Positions 25,567-36,955 of a DNA stretch of 45,211 bases are shown one piece after another. The DNA comes from Gammaproteobacteria bacterium. GTDB taxonomy: Bacteria; Pseudomonadota; Gammaproteobacteria; Nevskiales; Nevskiaceae. The notes beneath the pieces are model-generated. The model had not been told where the DNA came from. It ran no database searches and saw only the letters and a list, made by a program, of their open reading frames with translations. The stretch is from the NCBI GenBank assembly GCA_028871525.1, contig JAGWMX010000010.1, positions 1 to 45,211 of the forward strand, given 5' to 3'. The position numbers and the translations under genes are program-made. Numbering within the stretch: the first letter of the stretch is position 1; each line of letters starts with the position of its first letter.

Positions 25567-26985
25567 ATGACCGTCGTCACCCGCTTCGCGCCGAGCCCGA
25601 CCGGCTACCTGCACATCGGCGGCGCGCGCACCGCGCTGTTCTCGTACCTGCACGCCAAGCGCCACGGCGGGCGCTTCCTGCTGCGCATCGAGGACACCGA
25701 TCGCGAGCGCTCGACCGAGGCCGCGGTGCAGGCGATCTTCGACGGATTGACCTGGCTCGGGCTCACCGCCGACGGACCGCCGGTGTTTCAGACCCATCGC
25801 TTCGATCGCTACCGCGAGGTGATCAAACGCATGCTCGCCGAGGGTAGCGCCTACCGCTGCTACTGCAGCAGGCAGGAACTCGAGGCGATGCGTGCCGAGC
25901 AGATGGCGCGCAAGCAAAAGCCCCGCTACGACGGCCGCTGGCGGCCGGAACCCGACAAGTCGCTGCCTGCGCCACCGGCCGGGGTGCCGCCGGTGATTCG
26001 ATTCAAGAATCCGCTATCCGGCAAGGTGGTGTTCGAAGACCTTATCAAAGGGCGCGTCGAGTTCGACAACGCCGAGTTGGACGATCTGATCATCGCCCGC
26101 GCCGACGGCACGCCGACTTACAACTTCTGCGTCGTGGTCGACGACATGGACATGGGGATCACGCACGTGATCCGCGGCGACGACCACGTCAACAACACGC
26201 CACGGCAGATCAATATCTTGAAGGCGCTCGGCGCGACGCCGCCGGCCTACGCGCACGTGCCGATGATCCTCGGCGCCGACGGCGTCAAGCTGTCCAAGCG
26301 CCACGGCGCGGTCAGCGTCATCGAGTACCGCGCGCTGGGTTTTCTGCCCGAGGCGCTGCTCAACTATCTGGTGCGGCTGGGCTGGAGCTACGGCGACGAA
26401 GAGATTTTCACGCGCGAGCGGATGATCGAGCTGTTCGACATCTCCCAGGTGCACAAGTCCCCGGCGCGCTTCGATATGGACAAGGCGATCTGGGTCAACC
26501 ACCAATACTTGAAAAGCGCGGAGCCGGCGACGATTGCGCCGGAGTTCGAATGGCACTTACGGCGTATCGATCTTGATCCGCGCAACGGCTCGCCGTTGAC
26601 GGCGGTGATCCAAGCCCAGCGCGAGCGCTGCAAGACGCTGGTCGAGATGGCTGAAAAGTCGCGCTTTTTGTACGCGGAATCGGTCGTTTACGACGGCAAA
26701 GACGTCGCCAAACACCTTGATGCGGCCGGCCGCGAGGTGCTGGCCGATCTCGGGCCGCGGCTGTCGAAACTGACCCGCTGGGAGGTCGCGGCGCTGCACG
26801 ATCTGGTGCACGGCTACGCGGCACAAAAGGGTCTGTCGCTCGGTAAAGTCGCCCAGCCGCTGCGCGTCGCCGTCGCCGGCGCCGCGGTCAGCCCGCCGAT
26901 CGACCAGACGCTGGCGCTGCTCGGCCGCGAACGCACGCTGGCGCGGATCGAGCGCGCGCTCTCCTCACTGCACCAGCGCGCGTAG
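25567..26985 (+). CDS. gltX: Glutamyl-tRNA synthetase
   Basis: This 472-residue class I synthetase charges tRNA-Glu. [20 protein letters not shown] at the N-terminus holds the HIGH-type motif (HIGG, 16-19), and the KMSKS-type motif is KLSKRHG near residue 241. A Cys pair ([10 protein letters not shown]) marks the zinc-binding insertion. [19 protein letters not shown] is typical of GluRS. The C-terminal anticodon-binding region ends with [16 protein letters not shown]. The start is ATG 25567; the frame is open upstream but that part overlaps the opposite-strand gene. Its 3' end overlaps the 3' end of the convergent fba gene by 21 bp. Confidence 0.96.
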   Translation: MTVVTRFAPSPTGYLHIGGARTALFSYLHAKRHGGRFLLRIEDTDRERSTEAAVQAIFDGLTWLGLTADGPPVFQTHRFDRYREVIKRMLAEGSAYRCYCSRQELEAMRAEQMARKQKPRYDGRWRPEPDKSLPAPPAGVPPVIRFKNPLSGKVVFEDLIKGRVEFDNAELDDLIIARADGTPTYNFCVVVDDMDMGITHVIRGDDHVNNTPRQINILKALGATPPAYAHVPMILGADGVKLSKRHGAVSVIEYRALGFLPEALLNYLVRLGWSYGDEEIFTRERMIELFDISQVHKSPARFDMDKAIWVNHQYLKSAEPATIAPEFEWHLRRIDLDPRNGSPLTAVIQAQRERCKTLVEMAEKSRFLYAESVVYDGKDVAKHLDAAGREVLADLGPRLSKLTRWEVAALHDLVHGYAAQKGLSLGKVAQPLRVAVAGAAVSPPIDQTLALLGRERTLARIERALSSLHQRA

Positions 26986-28029
26986 CTCGCCTTTGGCGTA
27001 GCGAGCCGCCATCTTCTCCGGCGGCAGCGGCTTGATCTTCGCGGCCCAGCCGGCACTGCCGAAAGCGATAAAGCGCTGCTTGCAGATATCGCGCGCGGCG
27101 GCGGTAGCGGCCTTCAGAAACGCGCGCGGATCGAATTCCTCGGGTTTTTCGAACATCACTTTGCGCATCGCGCCGGTCATCGCCAGGCGGATGTCGGTGT
27201 CGATGTTGACCTTGCGCACACCGTGCCGGATGCCCTGTTGAATCTCCTCCACCGGCACGCCGTAGGTTTCTTTGATTTTGCCGCCGAACTCGCGGATCAC
27301 CGCCAGCCACTCCTGCGGCACGCTGGACGAACCGTGCATGACCAGGTGGGTATTGGGGATGCGCCGATGAATCTCCTTGACGCGGTCGATCGCCAGGATG
27401 TCGCCGGTCGGCTTGCGCGAGAACTTGTAGGCGCCGTGACTGGTGCCGATCGCGATGGCCAACGCGTCGACTTGGGTTTTGGCCACGAAATCGGCTGCCT
27501 GCTCGGGGTCGGTCAACAGCATCGAGTGATCCATTTTGCCCTCGGCGCCGGAGCCGTCCTCCGCGCCGGCCATACCGGTTTCCAGCGAACCGAGGCAGCC
27601 CAGCTCGCCTTCCACCGATACGCCGACCGCGTGCGCGATCTCGGAGACCTTGGCGGTGACGGTGACGTTGTAGTCGTACGGTGCCGGCGTCTTCATGTCT
27701 TCCTTGAGCGAGCCGTCCATCATCACGCTGGAAAACCCGCTGCGGATCGAGGCCTGGCACACGGCCGGGCTGGCGCCGTGATCCTGGTGCAGGCAGATCG
27801 GAATCTGCGGATAGGCTTCGACTGCAGCCTCAACCAGATGGCGCAGAAACGGTTCGCCGGCGTATTTTCGCGCACCGGCCGAGGCCTGCAGGATCGCCGG
27901 ACTGTCGGTCTCGTCGGCGGCCTGCAGGATCGCGTGGATCTGCTCCATGTCGTTGACGTTGAACGCCGGCACACCGTAGTCGTGCTCGGCGGCGTGGTCC
28001 AGCAGCTGGCGTAGGGAAATCAGGGCCAT
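26965..28029 (-). CDS. fba: Class II fructose-1,6-bisphosphate aldolase (Calvin cycle)
   Basis: This 354-residue zinc aldolase condenses glyceraldehyde-3-phosphate with DHAP (and erythrose-4-phosphate with DHAP), for RuBP regeneration. Class II signatures are present: [26 protein letters not shown] (zinc His), [12 protein letters not shown] with acidic cluster, [11 protein letters not shown], and [12 protein letters not shown]. Two ATGs are available (28035 and 28029); the AGGAG is 2 bases from the first and 8 from the second, so 28029 is preferred. It is the last gene of the cbb operon, 18 bp beyond the stop of gph, and its tail overlaps gltX. The symbol cbbA also applies. Confidence 0.95.
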   Translation of the reverse strand: MALISLRQLLDHAAEHDYGVPAFNVNDMEQIHAILQAADETDSPAILQASAGARKYAGEPFLRHLVEAAVEAYPQIPICLHQDHGASPAVCQASIRSGFSSVMMDGSLKEDMKTPAPYDYNVTVTAKVSEIAHAVGVSVEGELGCLGSLETGMAGAEDGSGAEGKMDHSMLLTDPEQAADFVAKTQVDALAIAIGTSHGAYKFSRKPTGDILAIDRVKEIHRRIPNTHLVMHGSSSVPQEWLAVIREFGGKIKETYGVPVEEIQQGIRHGVRKVNIDTDIRLAMTGAMRKVMFEKPEEFDPRAFLKAATAAARDICKQRFIAFGSAGWAAKIKPLPPEKMAARYAKGELRALVQ

Positions 28030-28047
28030 CGTCATTGCTCCTGTGCG

Positions 28048-28758
28048 TTAGTCGACGGTTGCGCGTGTCTCACCGCTGCAGGCGCCGGATGGCTGCAGCA
28101 GGTCGATCAATGCACCGATATGCGGCAGTATGCGGTCGGGGTTGGCGCTTGCGATGGGTTGGCCGCCGTTGTAGCCGTGCGGCAGCACCCAGCAGGGAAT
28201 ACCGGCGGCGCGACCGGTGGCGACATCGACTACCGAGTCGCCGACCAGCAGCACGCGCGTCAGCGGTACGCCGTGCGCGGCGGCACAGTGTTCGAGCACC
28301 CGTCGGTCGGGCTTGCGCACCTGCAGGGTGTCGCCGGCCACGATGGGTGAGAAATGGCGGCGCAGGCCGTGCGCATGCAGCACTGCTTCGGCGAAACGCC
28401 CGTCCTTGTTGGTGGCCACCGCCAGCTTGTAACCCTGATGCTCGAGCGTATTGAGCGTGGCCGCGGTGCCCGGATAGACGCGGCTTCGTGTGCCGCAGTG
28501 CAACTCGTGCGCGCAGACGAAGTCACGCATCAGACCGCGCATCGTGTCGGCGTCGACCGCCTGCGCGGCCAGCTCCGCCGCCGCGGCGTAAGCGTGGCGC
28601 ATCAGCTCGCGCGCGCCGTGGCCGATCCATTCGCGGATGTTCGATTCGTCCGCCGGCGGCAGCCCGCGCTGTCGCAGCACGGCGTTGACCGAATCCGCGA
28701 TTTCCGGCGCGGTGTCGATCAACGTGCCGTCGAGGTCGAAGACGATCAAATCGAACAT
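28048..28758 (-). CDS. gph: Phosphoglycolate phosphatase
   Basis: This 236-residue HAD-family phosphatase removes phosphate from 2-phosphoglycolate, the product of Rubisco oxygenation. Motif I is FDLDGTLIDTAPEI (D8 nucleophile, D10), motif II is LAVATNKDG, and motif III/IV is VRKPDRRVLEH to LLVGDSVVDV. The helical cap domain lies between. The ATG shares one base with the tkt stop (TGATG), so translation is probably coupled. Its location in the cbb operon (where it is called cbbZ) fits a role in photorespiratory salvage rather than general DNA-repair clean-up. Confidence 0.93.
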   Translation of the reverse strand: MFDLIVFDLDGTLIDTAPEIADSVNAVLRQRGLPPADESNIREWIGHGARELMRHAYAAAAELAAQAVDADTMRGLMRDFVCAHELHCGTRSRVYPGTAATLNTLEHQGYKLAVATNKDGRFAEAVLHAHGLRRHFSPIVAGDTLQVRKPDRRVLEHCAAAHGVPLTRVLLVGDSVVDVATGRAAGIPCWVLPHGYNGGQPIASANPDRILPHIGALIDLLQPSGACSGETRATVD

Positions 28759-30839
28759 CAGTTGTAGCCGCAGACGATGTGCGGCTCGCGCTCTTCGGCC
28801 AGCCGGTCGCGGCGGTCCCGGCCCAGTTGTCGCACCGCGGCGGCGACGTGCTCGGCGGTGAAGCCGAACTGCGCCATCACCTGGTCACCCGGCGCCGATT
28901 CGCCGAAGCGGTCGATGCCGATGACAGCGCCGCTGCGGCCGACGTATTTGCGCCACAGATCCGGGTGCGCGGCCTCCACCGCCACCGCCGGCAGATGGCG
29001 CGGCAGCACCGACTCGCGGTAGCTGGCCGGCTGACGGTCGAATACCGAGGTCGACGGCATCGACACCACCCGCACCGGTAGCCCCTCGCGCGCCAGCAGA
29101 GCCTGCGCCTCGACCGCCAGCCCGACTTCGGATCCGGTGGCCAGGATCACCGTCTGCGGGGCGCCCTCGGCCTCGGCCAGTACATAACCACCGCGGGCGA
29201 TGGCCTGCACGTGGGCCGGGACGTGTTGCAGCACCGGCAGATTCTGTCGGCTCAGCACCAGCGCGCTGGGGCCGTCGCCGCGCCCGATCGCCTGCGCCCA
29301 GGCCACCGTGGTTTCCAGCAGGCTCGCCGGCCGCCACAGATCCAGGTGCGGGATCAGCCGCAGGCTGGCCAAGTGCTCGATCGGCTGATGGGTGGGGCCG
29401 TCCTCGCCCAGGCCGATCGAATCGTGGGTCAGTACGTAGATCGCCCGCAGACGCATCAGTGCGCTCAGGCGGATGGCGTTGCGGGCGTAGTCGGAAAACA
29501 CCAGGAAGGTGCCGCCGTAGGGGATCAGGCCGCCGTGCAGGGCCAGCCCGTTCATCGCTGCGACCATGCCGAATTCGCGCACGCCGTAGTGCAGGTAGCG
29601 CCCGCACAGCCGACCGGGTTTGACCACGGCGGCGCCGTTCCAGCGCGTGTTGTTGGACTCGGACAGGTCGGCCGAACCGCCGAACAGTTCCGGCAGCGGC
29701 GGAGCGATCGCGTTCAGCACCGCTTCCGAGGCTTTGCGGGTGGCCAGCGGCTTGGATTGGGTCAGCGCGGTGCCGAACACATCGTCCAGCCGCTGCGGCC
29801 AGTCCGCCGGCAGTGCGCCGGATTGCCGGCGCTCGAACTCGGCGGCCAGTTGCGGATGGGCCTGGCGGTAGGCGGCGAAGCGCCGGCGCCAGTCGGCGTG
29901 CCGCTCGGCGCCTTTGGCGCGGGCGTCCCAGGCCTGGTAGATCGCCTCTGGAATCACGAACGGCGGATGGCTCCAGCCCAACTGGACGCGTGCGGCGGCG
30001 ATTTCTTCGGCGCCCAGCGGGGCGCCGTGGGCCTTGGCGGTGCCGCCGCGCTTCGGCGCGCCGAAGCCGATCACGGTCCGGCACAGAATCAGCGTCGGTC
30101 GCGTAGACTGGCTCAGCGCCTGCGCGAGGGCGCTGCGGATCGCCTGCGGGTCATGACCGTCGATCGGGCCGATGGTGTTCCAGCCATAGGCGCGAAACCG
30201 CGCCGCGGTGTCGTCGGTGAACCAGTCCTTGACTTCGCCGTCGATAGAAATGCCGTTATCGTCGTAGAACGCCACCAGCTTGCCCAGTCCGAGCGTTCCG
30301 GCCAGCGACGCGGCTTCGTGGCTGATGCCTTCCATCAGGCAGCCGTCGCCGACGAACACGTAGGTGCGATGATCGACCACGGCATGGCCTGGGCGGTTGA
30401 ATTCGGCCGCCAGCAGGGCTTCGGCCAGCGCCATGCCCACCGCGTTGCCCAGTCCCTGACCCAGCGGACCGGTGGTGGTCTCCACGCCGGGGGTGAGTCC
30501 GTATTCGGGGTGGCCCGGAGTCTGGCTGTGCAGTTGCCGGAAGCGCTTGAGCTGCGACAGCGGCAGATCGTAGCCGCTCAGATGCAGGGCCGCGTACAGC
30601 AGCAGTGAGCCATGTCCGTTGGACAGCACGAAGCGGTCACGATCGCGCCAGCCAGGATCCGCCGGGTCGTGCACCAGCGTCTCGCGCCACAGTACGGTGG
30701 CGATGTCGGCCATGCCCATCGGCATCCCCGGGTGCCCCGATTGCGCCGCCTCCACGGCGTCCATCGCCAGGGCGCGGATCGCGTTGGCAAGATCGGAATG
30801 GCTGGCGGTCGGGTGCGGAGCGTGCGCGTCGGGGTTCAT
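28758..30839 (-). CDS. tkt: Transketolase
   Basis: This 693-residue thiamine-diphosphate enzyme interconverts sugar phosphates in RuBP regeneration. SGHPGMPMGMAD and YDLPLSQLKRFRQLHSQTPGHPE are in the N-terminal domain, with the TPP/metal motif GDGCLMEGISHEAASLAG. The second domain has FGGSADLSESN and FVFSDYARNAIRLSALM. The C-terminal domain ends around LPAVAVEAAHPDLWRKYVG. ATG 30839 is preferred over 30863 because GAGGATACC gives a ribosome site at good spacing. It sits between prk and gph in the cbb operon, with 25 bp to prk and a one-base overlap with gph. Also called cbbT. Confidence 0.96.
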   Translation of the reverse strand: MNPDAHAPHPTASHSDLANAIRALAMDAVEAAQSGHPGMPMGMADIATVLWRETLVHDPADPGWRDRDRFVLSNGHGSLLLYAALHLSGYDLPLSQLKRFRQLHSQTPGHPEYGLTPGVETTTGPLGQGLGNAVGMALAEALLAAEFNRPGHAVVDHRTYVFVGDGCLMEGISHEAASLAGTLGLGKLVAFYDDNGISIDGEVKDWFTDDTAARFRAYGWNTIGPIDGHDPQAIRSALAQALSQSTRPTLILCRTVIGFGAPKRGGTAKAHGAPLGAEEIAAARVQLGWSHPPFVIPEAIYQAWDARAKGAERHADWRRRFAAYRQAHPQLAAEFERRQSGALPADWPQRLDDVFGTALTQSKPLATRKASEAVLNAIAPPLPELFGGSADLSESNNTRWNGAAVVKPGRLCGRYLHYGVREFGMVAAMNGLALHGGLIPYGGTFLVFSDYARNAIRLSALMRLRAIYVLTHDSIGLGEDGPTHQPIEHLASLRLIPHLDLWRPASLLETTVAWAQAIGRGDGPSALVLSRQNLPVLQHVPAHVQAIARGGYVLAEAEGAPQTVILATGSEVGLAVEAQALLAREGLPVRVVSMPSTSVFDRQPASYRESVLPRHLPAVAVEAAHPDLWRKYVGRSGAVIGIDRFGESAPGDQVMAQFGFTAEHVAAAVRQLGRDRRDRLAEEREPHIVCGYN

Positions 30840-30864
30840 CGGTATCCTCGTCGGTCGGATCAAG

Positions 30865-31734
30865 TCAGGCGCGGCGTTTCAGATCCATCAGCCGCAGGAT
30901 CATCGGCGTGAAAATCAACTGCATCGCCAGGCCCATTTTGCCGCCGGGGCAGACGATGGTGTTAGGCCGGCTCATCCAGGAGTCGTGCAGCATCGACAGC
31001 AGGTAGGGAAAATCGATGCCCTTGGGGTTGGCGAAACGGATCACCACCATGCTCTCGTCCGGCGTCGGGATGTCGCGGGCGATGAACGGGTTTGACGTGT
31101 CCACCGTCGGCACCCGCTGAAAGTTGACGTGGGTGCGCGAGAACTGCGGGCAGATGTGTTTAACGTAGTCCGGCATGCGCCGCAGGATGGTATCGACCAC
31201 CGCCTCGTGCGAGTAGCCGCGAAGGGTTTTGTCGCGGTGCAGTTTCTGGATCCACTCGAGGTTGATGATCGGCACCACGCCGATCAGCAGGTCCGGGTGC
31301 TGGGCGATGTTGAGATCGTCATGCACCGCGGCGCCGTGCAGGCCTTCATAGAACAGCAGATCGGTGTCCGCAGGCACATCCTGCCACGGCGTGAAGCTGC
31401 CGGGCGACTGTCCGTAGGGCGCCGCCTCTTCTTCGTCGTGCAGATATTTGCGGCTGCGGCCGGCGCCGGATTCGGCGTAGGCGCGAAACAGCGCTTCCAA
31501 CTCGGCGAACAGGTTGGCTTCAGGGCCGAAGTGGCTGAGATTGCTGCGTTCTTTTTCGGCTTTTCTCATCTCCTCGCGCATCGCCTTGCGGTCGAAACGA
31601 TGGAAGGCATCGCCTTCGACGGCGAAGGCGTTGATGCCTTCGCGGCGGAAGATGTGCTTGAAGCTCTGCATCACCGTGGTGGTGCCGGCGCCGGAGGAAC
31701 CGGTTACGGCGATGATCGGGTGCTGTTTGGACAT
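30865..31734 (-). CDS. prk: Phosphoribulokinase (bacterial class I type)
   Basis: This 289-residue kinase phosphorylates ribulose-5-phosphate to RuBP, the Calvin-cycle signature step with Rubisco. The P-loop is VTGSSGAGTTTV (12-20). NAFAVEGDAFHRFDR and LSHFGPEANLF are typical of the proteobacterial octameric enzyme, which is usually activated by NADH and inhibited by AMP. FYEGLHGAAVHDDLNIAQHP carries the catalytic-site acidic residues. The start is ATG 31734 with AGGGAG 6 bases upstream; an upstream open frame is a shadow of fbp. It lies 23 bp after fbp. Also called cbbP. Confidence 0.97.
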   Translation of the reverse strand: MSKQHPIIAVTGSSGAGTTTVMQSFKHIFRREGINAFAVEGDAFHRFDRKAMREEMRKAEKERSNLSHFGPEANLFAELEALFRAYAESGAGRSRKYLHDEEEAAPYGQSPGSFTPWQDVPADTDLLFYEGLHGAAVHDDLNIAQHPDLLIGVVPIINLEWIQKLHRDKTLRGYSHEAVVDTILRRMPDYVKHICPQFSRTHVNFQRVPTVDTSNPFIARDIPTPDESMVVIRFANPKGIDFPYLLSMLHDSWMSRPNTIVCPGGKMGLAMQLIFTPMILRLMDLKRRA

Positions 31735-31757
31735 GCGGGCTCCCTGGCGCTGATCGC

Positions 31758-32834
31758 TTACTCGGTTTCGGCGCGGTACAACGAGCGTTCGTTGAACAGC
31801 GGTGAGACGAACGGCCGGTCGGTGCCCTCGTCGTACTCGCGGTGGTAGCGCTCCAGCCGCTCGACCTCGTTGCGCGAACCGAGGATCACCGGAACGCGCT
31901 GGTGCAGCTCGGTCGGCGTCAGGTCCAGCAGGCGGCTGCGGCCGGTGGAGGCCGCGCCGCCGGCCTGCTCGATGAGCATCGCCATCGGCGCCGCCTCGTA
32001 CAGCAGGTGGTAGCGGCCGCGCCGGCCGGGTTCCTTGATGTCGCGCGGATACAGGAACACGCCGCCACGCATCAGGATGCGGTGCACCTCGGCGCAGATC
32101 GAAGCGACCCAGCGCATGTTGAAGTCGCGCTCGCGGATGCCGCTTTTGCCGGCCTTGCACTCTTCAACGTAACGCTGCACCGGGGGTTCCCAGAACCGTT
32201 CGTTGGAGACGTTGATCGAAAACGACGAGGTGTCCTCGGCGATGCGCAGATCGGGGTGAGTCAAAATGAAATTGCCGATTTCGCGATCCAGCGTGAAGCC
32301 GTGGGTGCCGCGCCCGACCGTCAGCACCAGCAGCGTGCACGGTCCGTATAGCGCGTAGCCGGCGGCCACCTGCTCGGTGCCGGGACGCAGGAAATCGGCA
32401 GGGCCTGGCGCCTGGCTGTCGCTGTGGCGCAGGACCGAGAAGATGCTGCCGACGGCGACGTTGACGTCGAGGTTGGACGAACCGTCCAGCGGGTCGAAGC
32501 ACAACAGGTAGTTGCCGCGCGGGTATTCGCGTGGAATCGGGCAGAGGTCGCGCAACTCTTCGGAGAGCATGCCGGCGACCAGCCCGCCCCACTCGCACTG
32601 GCCGACGATGGCATCGTGGGCGATCTGATTGAAGCGCTGCCGCGTCTGCTCGCCACCGGCGCGCAGTTCGGCGGCATCCAGGTGCCCGCCGAGCGCACCG
32701 CGCGCGGTGACCGCGGCGATCGATTTGATCGCCGCCGCGACATCGATCAGAAGCGCCGACAGGTCGCTCAGCGCGGCGTCGTCGCGCAACTGCTCGATCA
32801 GGAATTTCGACAGCGTGGTGCGTCCGTAGAGCAT
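31758..32834 (-). CDS. fbp: Class I fructose-1,6-bisphosphatase
   Basis: This 358-residue phosphatase converts fructose-1,6-bisphosphate to fructose-6-phosphate. The metal-binding motif DPLDGSSN is at 114-121, followed by LDVNVAVGSIFSVLR. SEELRDL carries the preceding acidic ligand. YHLLYEAAPMAMLIEQAGGAAS is the conserved C-terminal part. Length and motifs match the class I enzyme rather than GlpX. The start ATG 32834 has GGAGATAGG just upstream. It lies 41 bp after cbbX and 23 bp before prk in the cbb operon, where it is also called cbbF and may act on sedoheptulose-1,7-bisphosphate as well. Confidence 0.95.
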   Translation of the reverse strand: MLYGRTTLSKFLIEQLRDDAALSDLSALLIDVAAAIKSIAAVTARGALGGHLDAAELRAGGEQTRQRFNQIAHDAIVGQCEWGGLVAGMLSEELRDLCPIPREYPRGNYLLCFDPLDGSSNLDVNVAVGSIFSVLRHSDSQAPGPADFLRPGTEQVAAGYALYGPCTLLVLTVGRGTHGFTLDREIGNFILTHPDLRIAEDTSSFSINVSNERFWEPPVQRYVEECKAGKSGIRERDFNMRWVASICAEVHRILMRGGVFLYPRDIKEPGRRGRYHLLYEAAPMAMLIEQAGGAASTGRSRLLDLTPTELHQRVPVILGSRNEVERLERYHREYDEGTDRPFVSPLFNERSLYRAETE

Positions 32835-32875
32835 TGCCTATCTCCGATTTGCGGCGGTCGGCGGATCCGGTCGCT

Positions 32876-33826
32876 TCAGCGATCCGAAAGCGGCGCGTGC
32901 GCAGCCTCGCCGTCTGCGGCTGACGTTTGCCGGAACACGCGACTGGCGAGAATGTCTGCGGCGGTGATGGTCATCAGTTCGTCCCGCCCCGGCGCCTGGC
33001 TGCCGGTGGCGGCGGCGCCGAACAGCCGGTTGGCCTGCCGCAGCCGGGCGCGGTCCAGCGCGTTGCGGATGGAGCGGGCATTGGCGAAATTCGGTTGACG
33101 AATGCGGCGCGCGACGTATTCCGCCATCGCCGCGCGCGCGCCGTCGTCGAGACGGTAGTCCATTTTCCCGACCATCAACTCGGCGATCTCCAGCAGCTCT
33201 TGCACGCTGTAGTCGGGGAAGTCGATATGGTGGGCGATGCGCGAAGCCAGGCCGGGATTGCTTTTGAAGAAACGGTCCATCCGGTCCTTGTAGCCGGCCA
33301 GGATCACCACCAGGTCTTCCCGGTTGTTCTCCATCACTTGCAGCAGGATCTCGATCGACTCCTGGCCGTAGTCGCGTTCGTTTTCGGGGCGATAGAGATA
33401 GTAGGCCTCGTCGATGAACAGCACGCCGCCCATCGCGCGCTTCAAGACCTCCTTGGTCTTCGGCGCGGTGTGGCCGATGTATTGCCCAACGAGATCGTCG
33501 CGGGTCACCGCGACCAGATGGTTCTTCCGGATGTAGCCGAGCCGGTGCAAGATGTCGGCCATCCGCGTGGCCACCGTGGTCTTGCCGGTGCCGGGATTGC
33601 CGGTGAAGCACATGTGCAGGCTCGGCGGCCCGGAGGTCAGGTTCTGCGCGCGACGTGCCTTGTCGACGATCAGAAACGCCGCGGTTTCACGGATGCGCTG
33701 CTTGACCGGCGCCAGACCGACCAGCTCGGCGTCGAGCTGGGCCAGCACCTCGGCGATGCCGCTGCCGCGGTATAACTCGCCAAGCGAGGCGGTCTCGGTG
33801 GTCTGCGGGTGGCTGTCATCGGCCAT
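32876..33826 (-). CDS. cbbX: Red-type Rubisco activase, AAA+ protein
   Basis: This 316-residue AAA+ motor releases inhibitory sugar phosphates from red-type Rubisco by pulling on the CbbL C-terminal tail. Walker A is [14 protein letters not shown] (76-84), Walker [11 protein letters not shown] (135-144), and the pore-loop region is [12 protein letters not shown]. An Arg-rich sensor region ([20 protein letters not shown]) follows. In studied relatives it is activated by RuBP. ATG 33826 is preferred; the longer open frame upstream is a shadow of cbbS. It lies 28 bp after cbbS, as expected for form IC operons. No cbbQ or cbbO gene, which serve form IA and II Rubisco, is present. Confidence 0.96.
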   Translation of the reverse strand: MADDSHPQTTETASLGELYRGSGIAEVLAQLDAELVGLAPVKQRIRETAAFLIVDKARRAQNLTSGPPSLHMCFTGNPGTGKTTVATRMADILHRLGYIRKNHLVAVTRDDLVGQYIGHTAPKTKEVLKRAMGGVLFIDEAYYLYRPENERDYGQESIEILLQVMENNREDLVVILAGYKDRMDRFFKSNPGLASRIAHHIDFPDYSVQELLEIAELMVGKMDYRLDDGARAAMAEYVARRIRQPNFANARSIRNALDRARLRQANRLFGAAATGSQAPGRDELMTITAADILASRVFRQTSAADGEAAHAPLSDR

Positions 33827-33854
33827 GGCGTGCGCAGTGGGTCGGATGTCGCGG

Positions 33855-34271
33855 TCAGTAGCGTTCACCGACCGGCCTGTCGGTGGCGTAGCTGTGGACC
33901 GTGTAGCGGATCTTGCGACCCTCGGCTTCCTGCCGCACGAGTCCGAAGCCGGGTTCTTCCGGCGGCCGGTTGACGATGTAGGACATCCGCGGGGTTTCCC
34001 ACCCGCGCGTCGAGTCGAACGCGGTGACGCGGATGTAGTGCTTGGGATACGCCTTCCTGCACCCGTTGATCTCGTAGAGAATGCCGCCGGCGTCCTTGAG
34101 GTCGAACATCGGCAGACCCCACATCTCCCAGTAGGTGTTGCGCGGGTGCGGGTCGTCGGTGAACTCGACCGACAGCGCCCAACCGTTGCCCAGCGCATAT
34201 TCGATCTGGGCGCGAATCTGGTCGTCGGTCAGGTCGGGAAGAAACGAGAACTGTCCTTGGGTGATGCGCAT
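33855..34271 (-). CDS. cbbS: Ribulose-bisphosphate carboxylase small subunit, red type
   Basis: This 138-residue small subunit is longer than green-type small subunits, as expected for the red lineage, which has an extra C-terminal beta-hairpin (here [23 protein letters not shown]). It begins [19 protein letters not shown] and contains [20 protein letters not shown], both characteristic. It assembles with CbbL as an L8S8 complex in the cytoplasm. AGGAG lies 8 bases before the ATG, in the 25-bp gap after cbbL. Confidence 0.97.
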   Translation of the reverse strand: MRITQGQFSFLPDLTDDQIRAQIEYALGNGWALSVEFTDDPHPRNTYWEMWGLPMFDLKDAGGILYEINGCRKAYPKHYIRVTAFDSTRGWETPRMSYIVNRPPEEPGFGLVRQEAEGRKIRYTVHSYATDRPVGERY

Positions 34272-34296
34272 TGCGGTCGCTCCTGTAGAAAAGCGA

Positions 34297-35886
<1,590 letters not shown>

Positions 35887-36873
35887 ATGAATCTGCTGCG
35901 CCGGCTGACCCTGCGTCAGCTCGAGGTCTTTGTCGAGGCGGCCCGAAGCCTCAATCTGTCACGGGCCGCCGAGACGCTGCATCTGACACAGCCTGCGGTG
36001 TCGATGCAGATCCGTCAGCTCGAGGACAACGTCGGCCTGCCGCTGTTCGAGCGTATCGGCCGTGGCCGGCGGTTGACCGAAGCCGGCGAGCGTCTGTTGC
36101 TCCACGCCTCGCGGCTGCTCGGTGAGGTCAGGGACGCCGAGCAGGCGATGCAGGCGCTCAAGGGCCTGGCCGGCGGGCGCGTCACCGTCGGTCTGGTCAG
36201 CACCGCGGAGTATTTTGCGCCGAAACTGCTGGCCGAGTTCAGCCGTCGCCATCCGGCGGTGGACGTGCGCTTTCTGGTCGGCAACCGGGAGGCGCTGGTG
36301 CGCCTGCTGCGCGACGCCGACATCGACATCGCGGTCATGGGGCGGCCGCCACCGGAAGTTGAAACGGCCTCCGAGCCGTTGGCCGGCAATCCGCACGTAC
36401 TGGTGGCCAGCGGTCGGCACCCGCTGGTCGGTCGCCGGCACATCGACTTGCACAGCCTGCGCGGCGAGGCGTTTCTGATGCGCGAGGCGGGTTCCGGCAC
36501 CCGGTTGATGATGGAAGAGTTGTTCCGCACGCATCTGTTGCGTCCGCTCAAGCTGATCACGCTGGGCAGCAACGAAACCATCAAACAAGCGGTGATCGCG
36601 GGTCTGGGGATCAGTCTGCTGTCGTTGCACGCGCTGGGGCTGGAACTGCGCGCCGGCGAAATCGCGGTGCTCGATGTTTTCGGTCTGCCGATGCAGCGCA
36701 TCTGGCACGTGGTACACCTGCGCGCACGGGTGTTGTCGCCGGCGGCGGGCGCTTTTCGGCGATTCCTGATCGAGCACACCCAGGCCCGGCTTGCCGAGGA
36801 CTTCGTCGGTTTGCCGCAGCCACCGATCCCGGCACGCGCACGCGCCGCGCGCCGATCGGCGTCGGCCGAATGA
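35887..36873 (+). CDS. cbbR: LysR-type regulator of the Calvin operon
   Basis: This 328-residue LysR-type protein is divergent from cbbL, the standard place for CbbR. The winged-helix DNA-binding region covers about residues 6-65 ([20 protein letters not shown] to [17 protein letters not shown]). The effector domain follows, with [21 protein letters not shown] and [16 protein letters not shown] typical of CbbR. It probably activates cbbL transcription in response to metabolites such as RuBP, PEP or NADPH; which one cannot be read. A basic tail ([13 protein letters not shown]) ends it. thrS starts 82 bp downstream. Confidence 0.94.
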   Translation: MNLLRRLTLRQLEVFVEAARSLNLSRAAETLHLTQPAVSMQIRQLEDNVGLPLFERIGRGRRLTEAGERLLLHASRLLGEVRDAEQAMQALKGLAGGRVTVGLVSTAEYFAPKLLAEFSRRHPAVDVRFLVGNREALVRLLRDADIDIAVMGRPPPEVETASEPLAGNPHVLVASGRHPLVGRRHIDLHSLRGEAFLMREAGSGTRLMMEELFRTHLLRPLKLITLGSNETIKQAVIAGLGISLLSLHALGLELRAGEIAVLDVFGLPMQRIWHVVHLRARVLSPAAGAFRRFLIEHTQARLAEDFVGLPQPPIPARARAARRSASAE

Positions 36874-36955
36874 TATGATCGTCGCGCCCGGTGCGGCCTA
36901 TCAACGATCGATCAGTTGCAGGTTTCGCCGGGCAACCCTCGAGCCAAGACTGCGC

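Noticed and set aside
33827-34198. N-terminal extension of CbbX
   Set aside because: It overlaps cbbS and has no similarity to CbbX, which starts at 33826.
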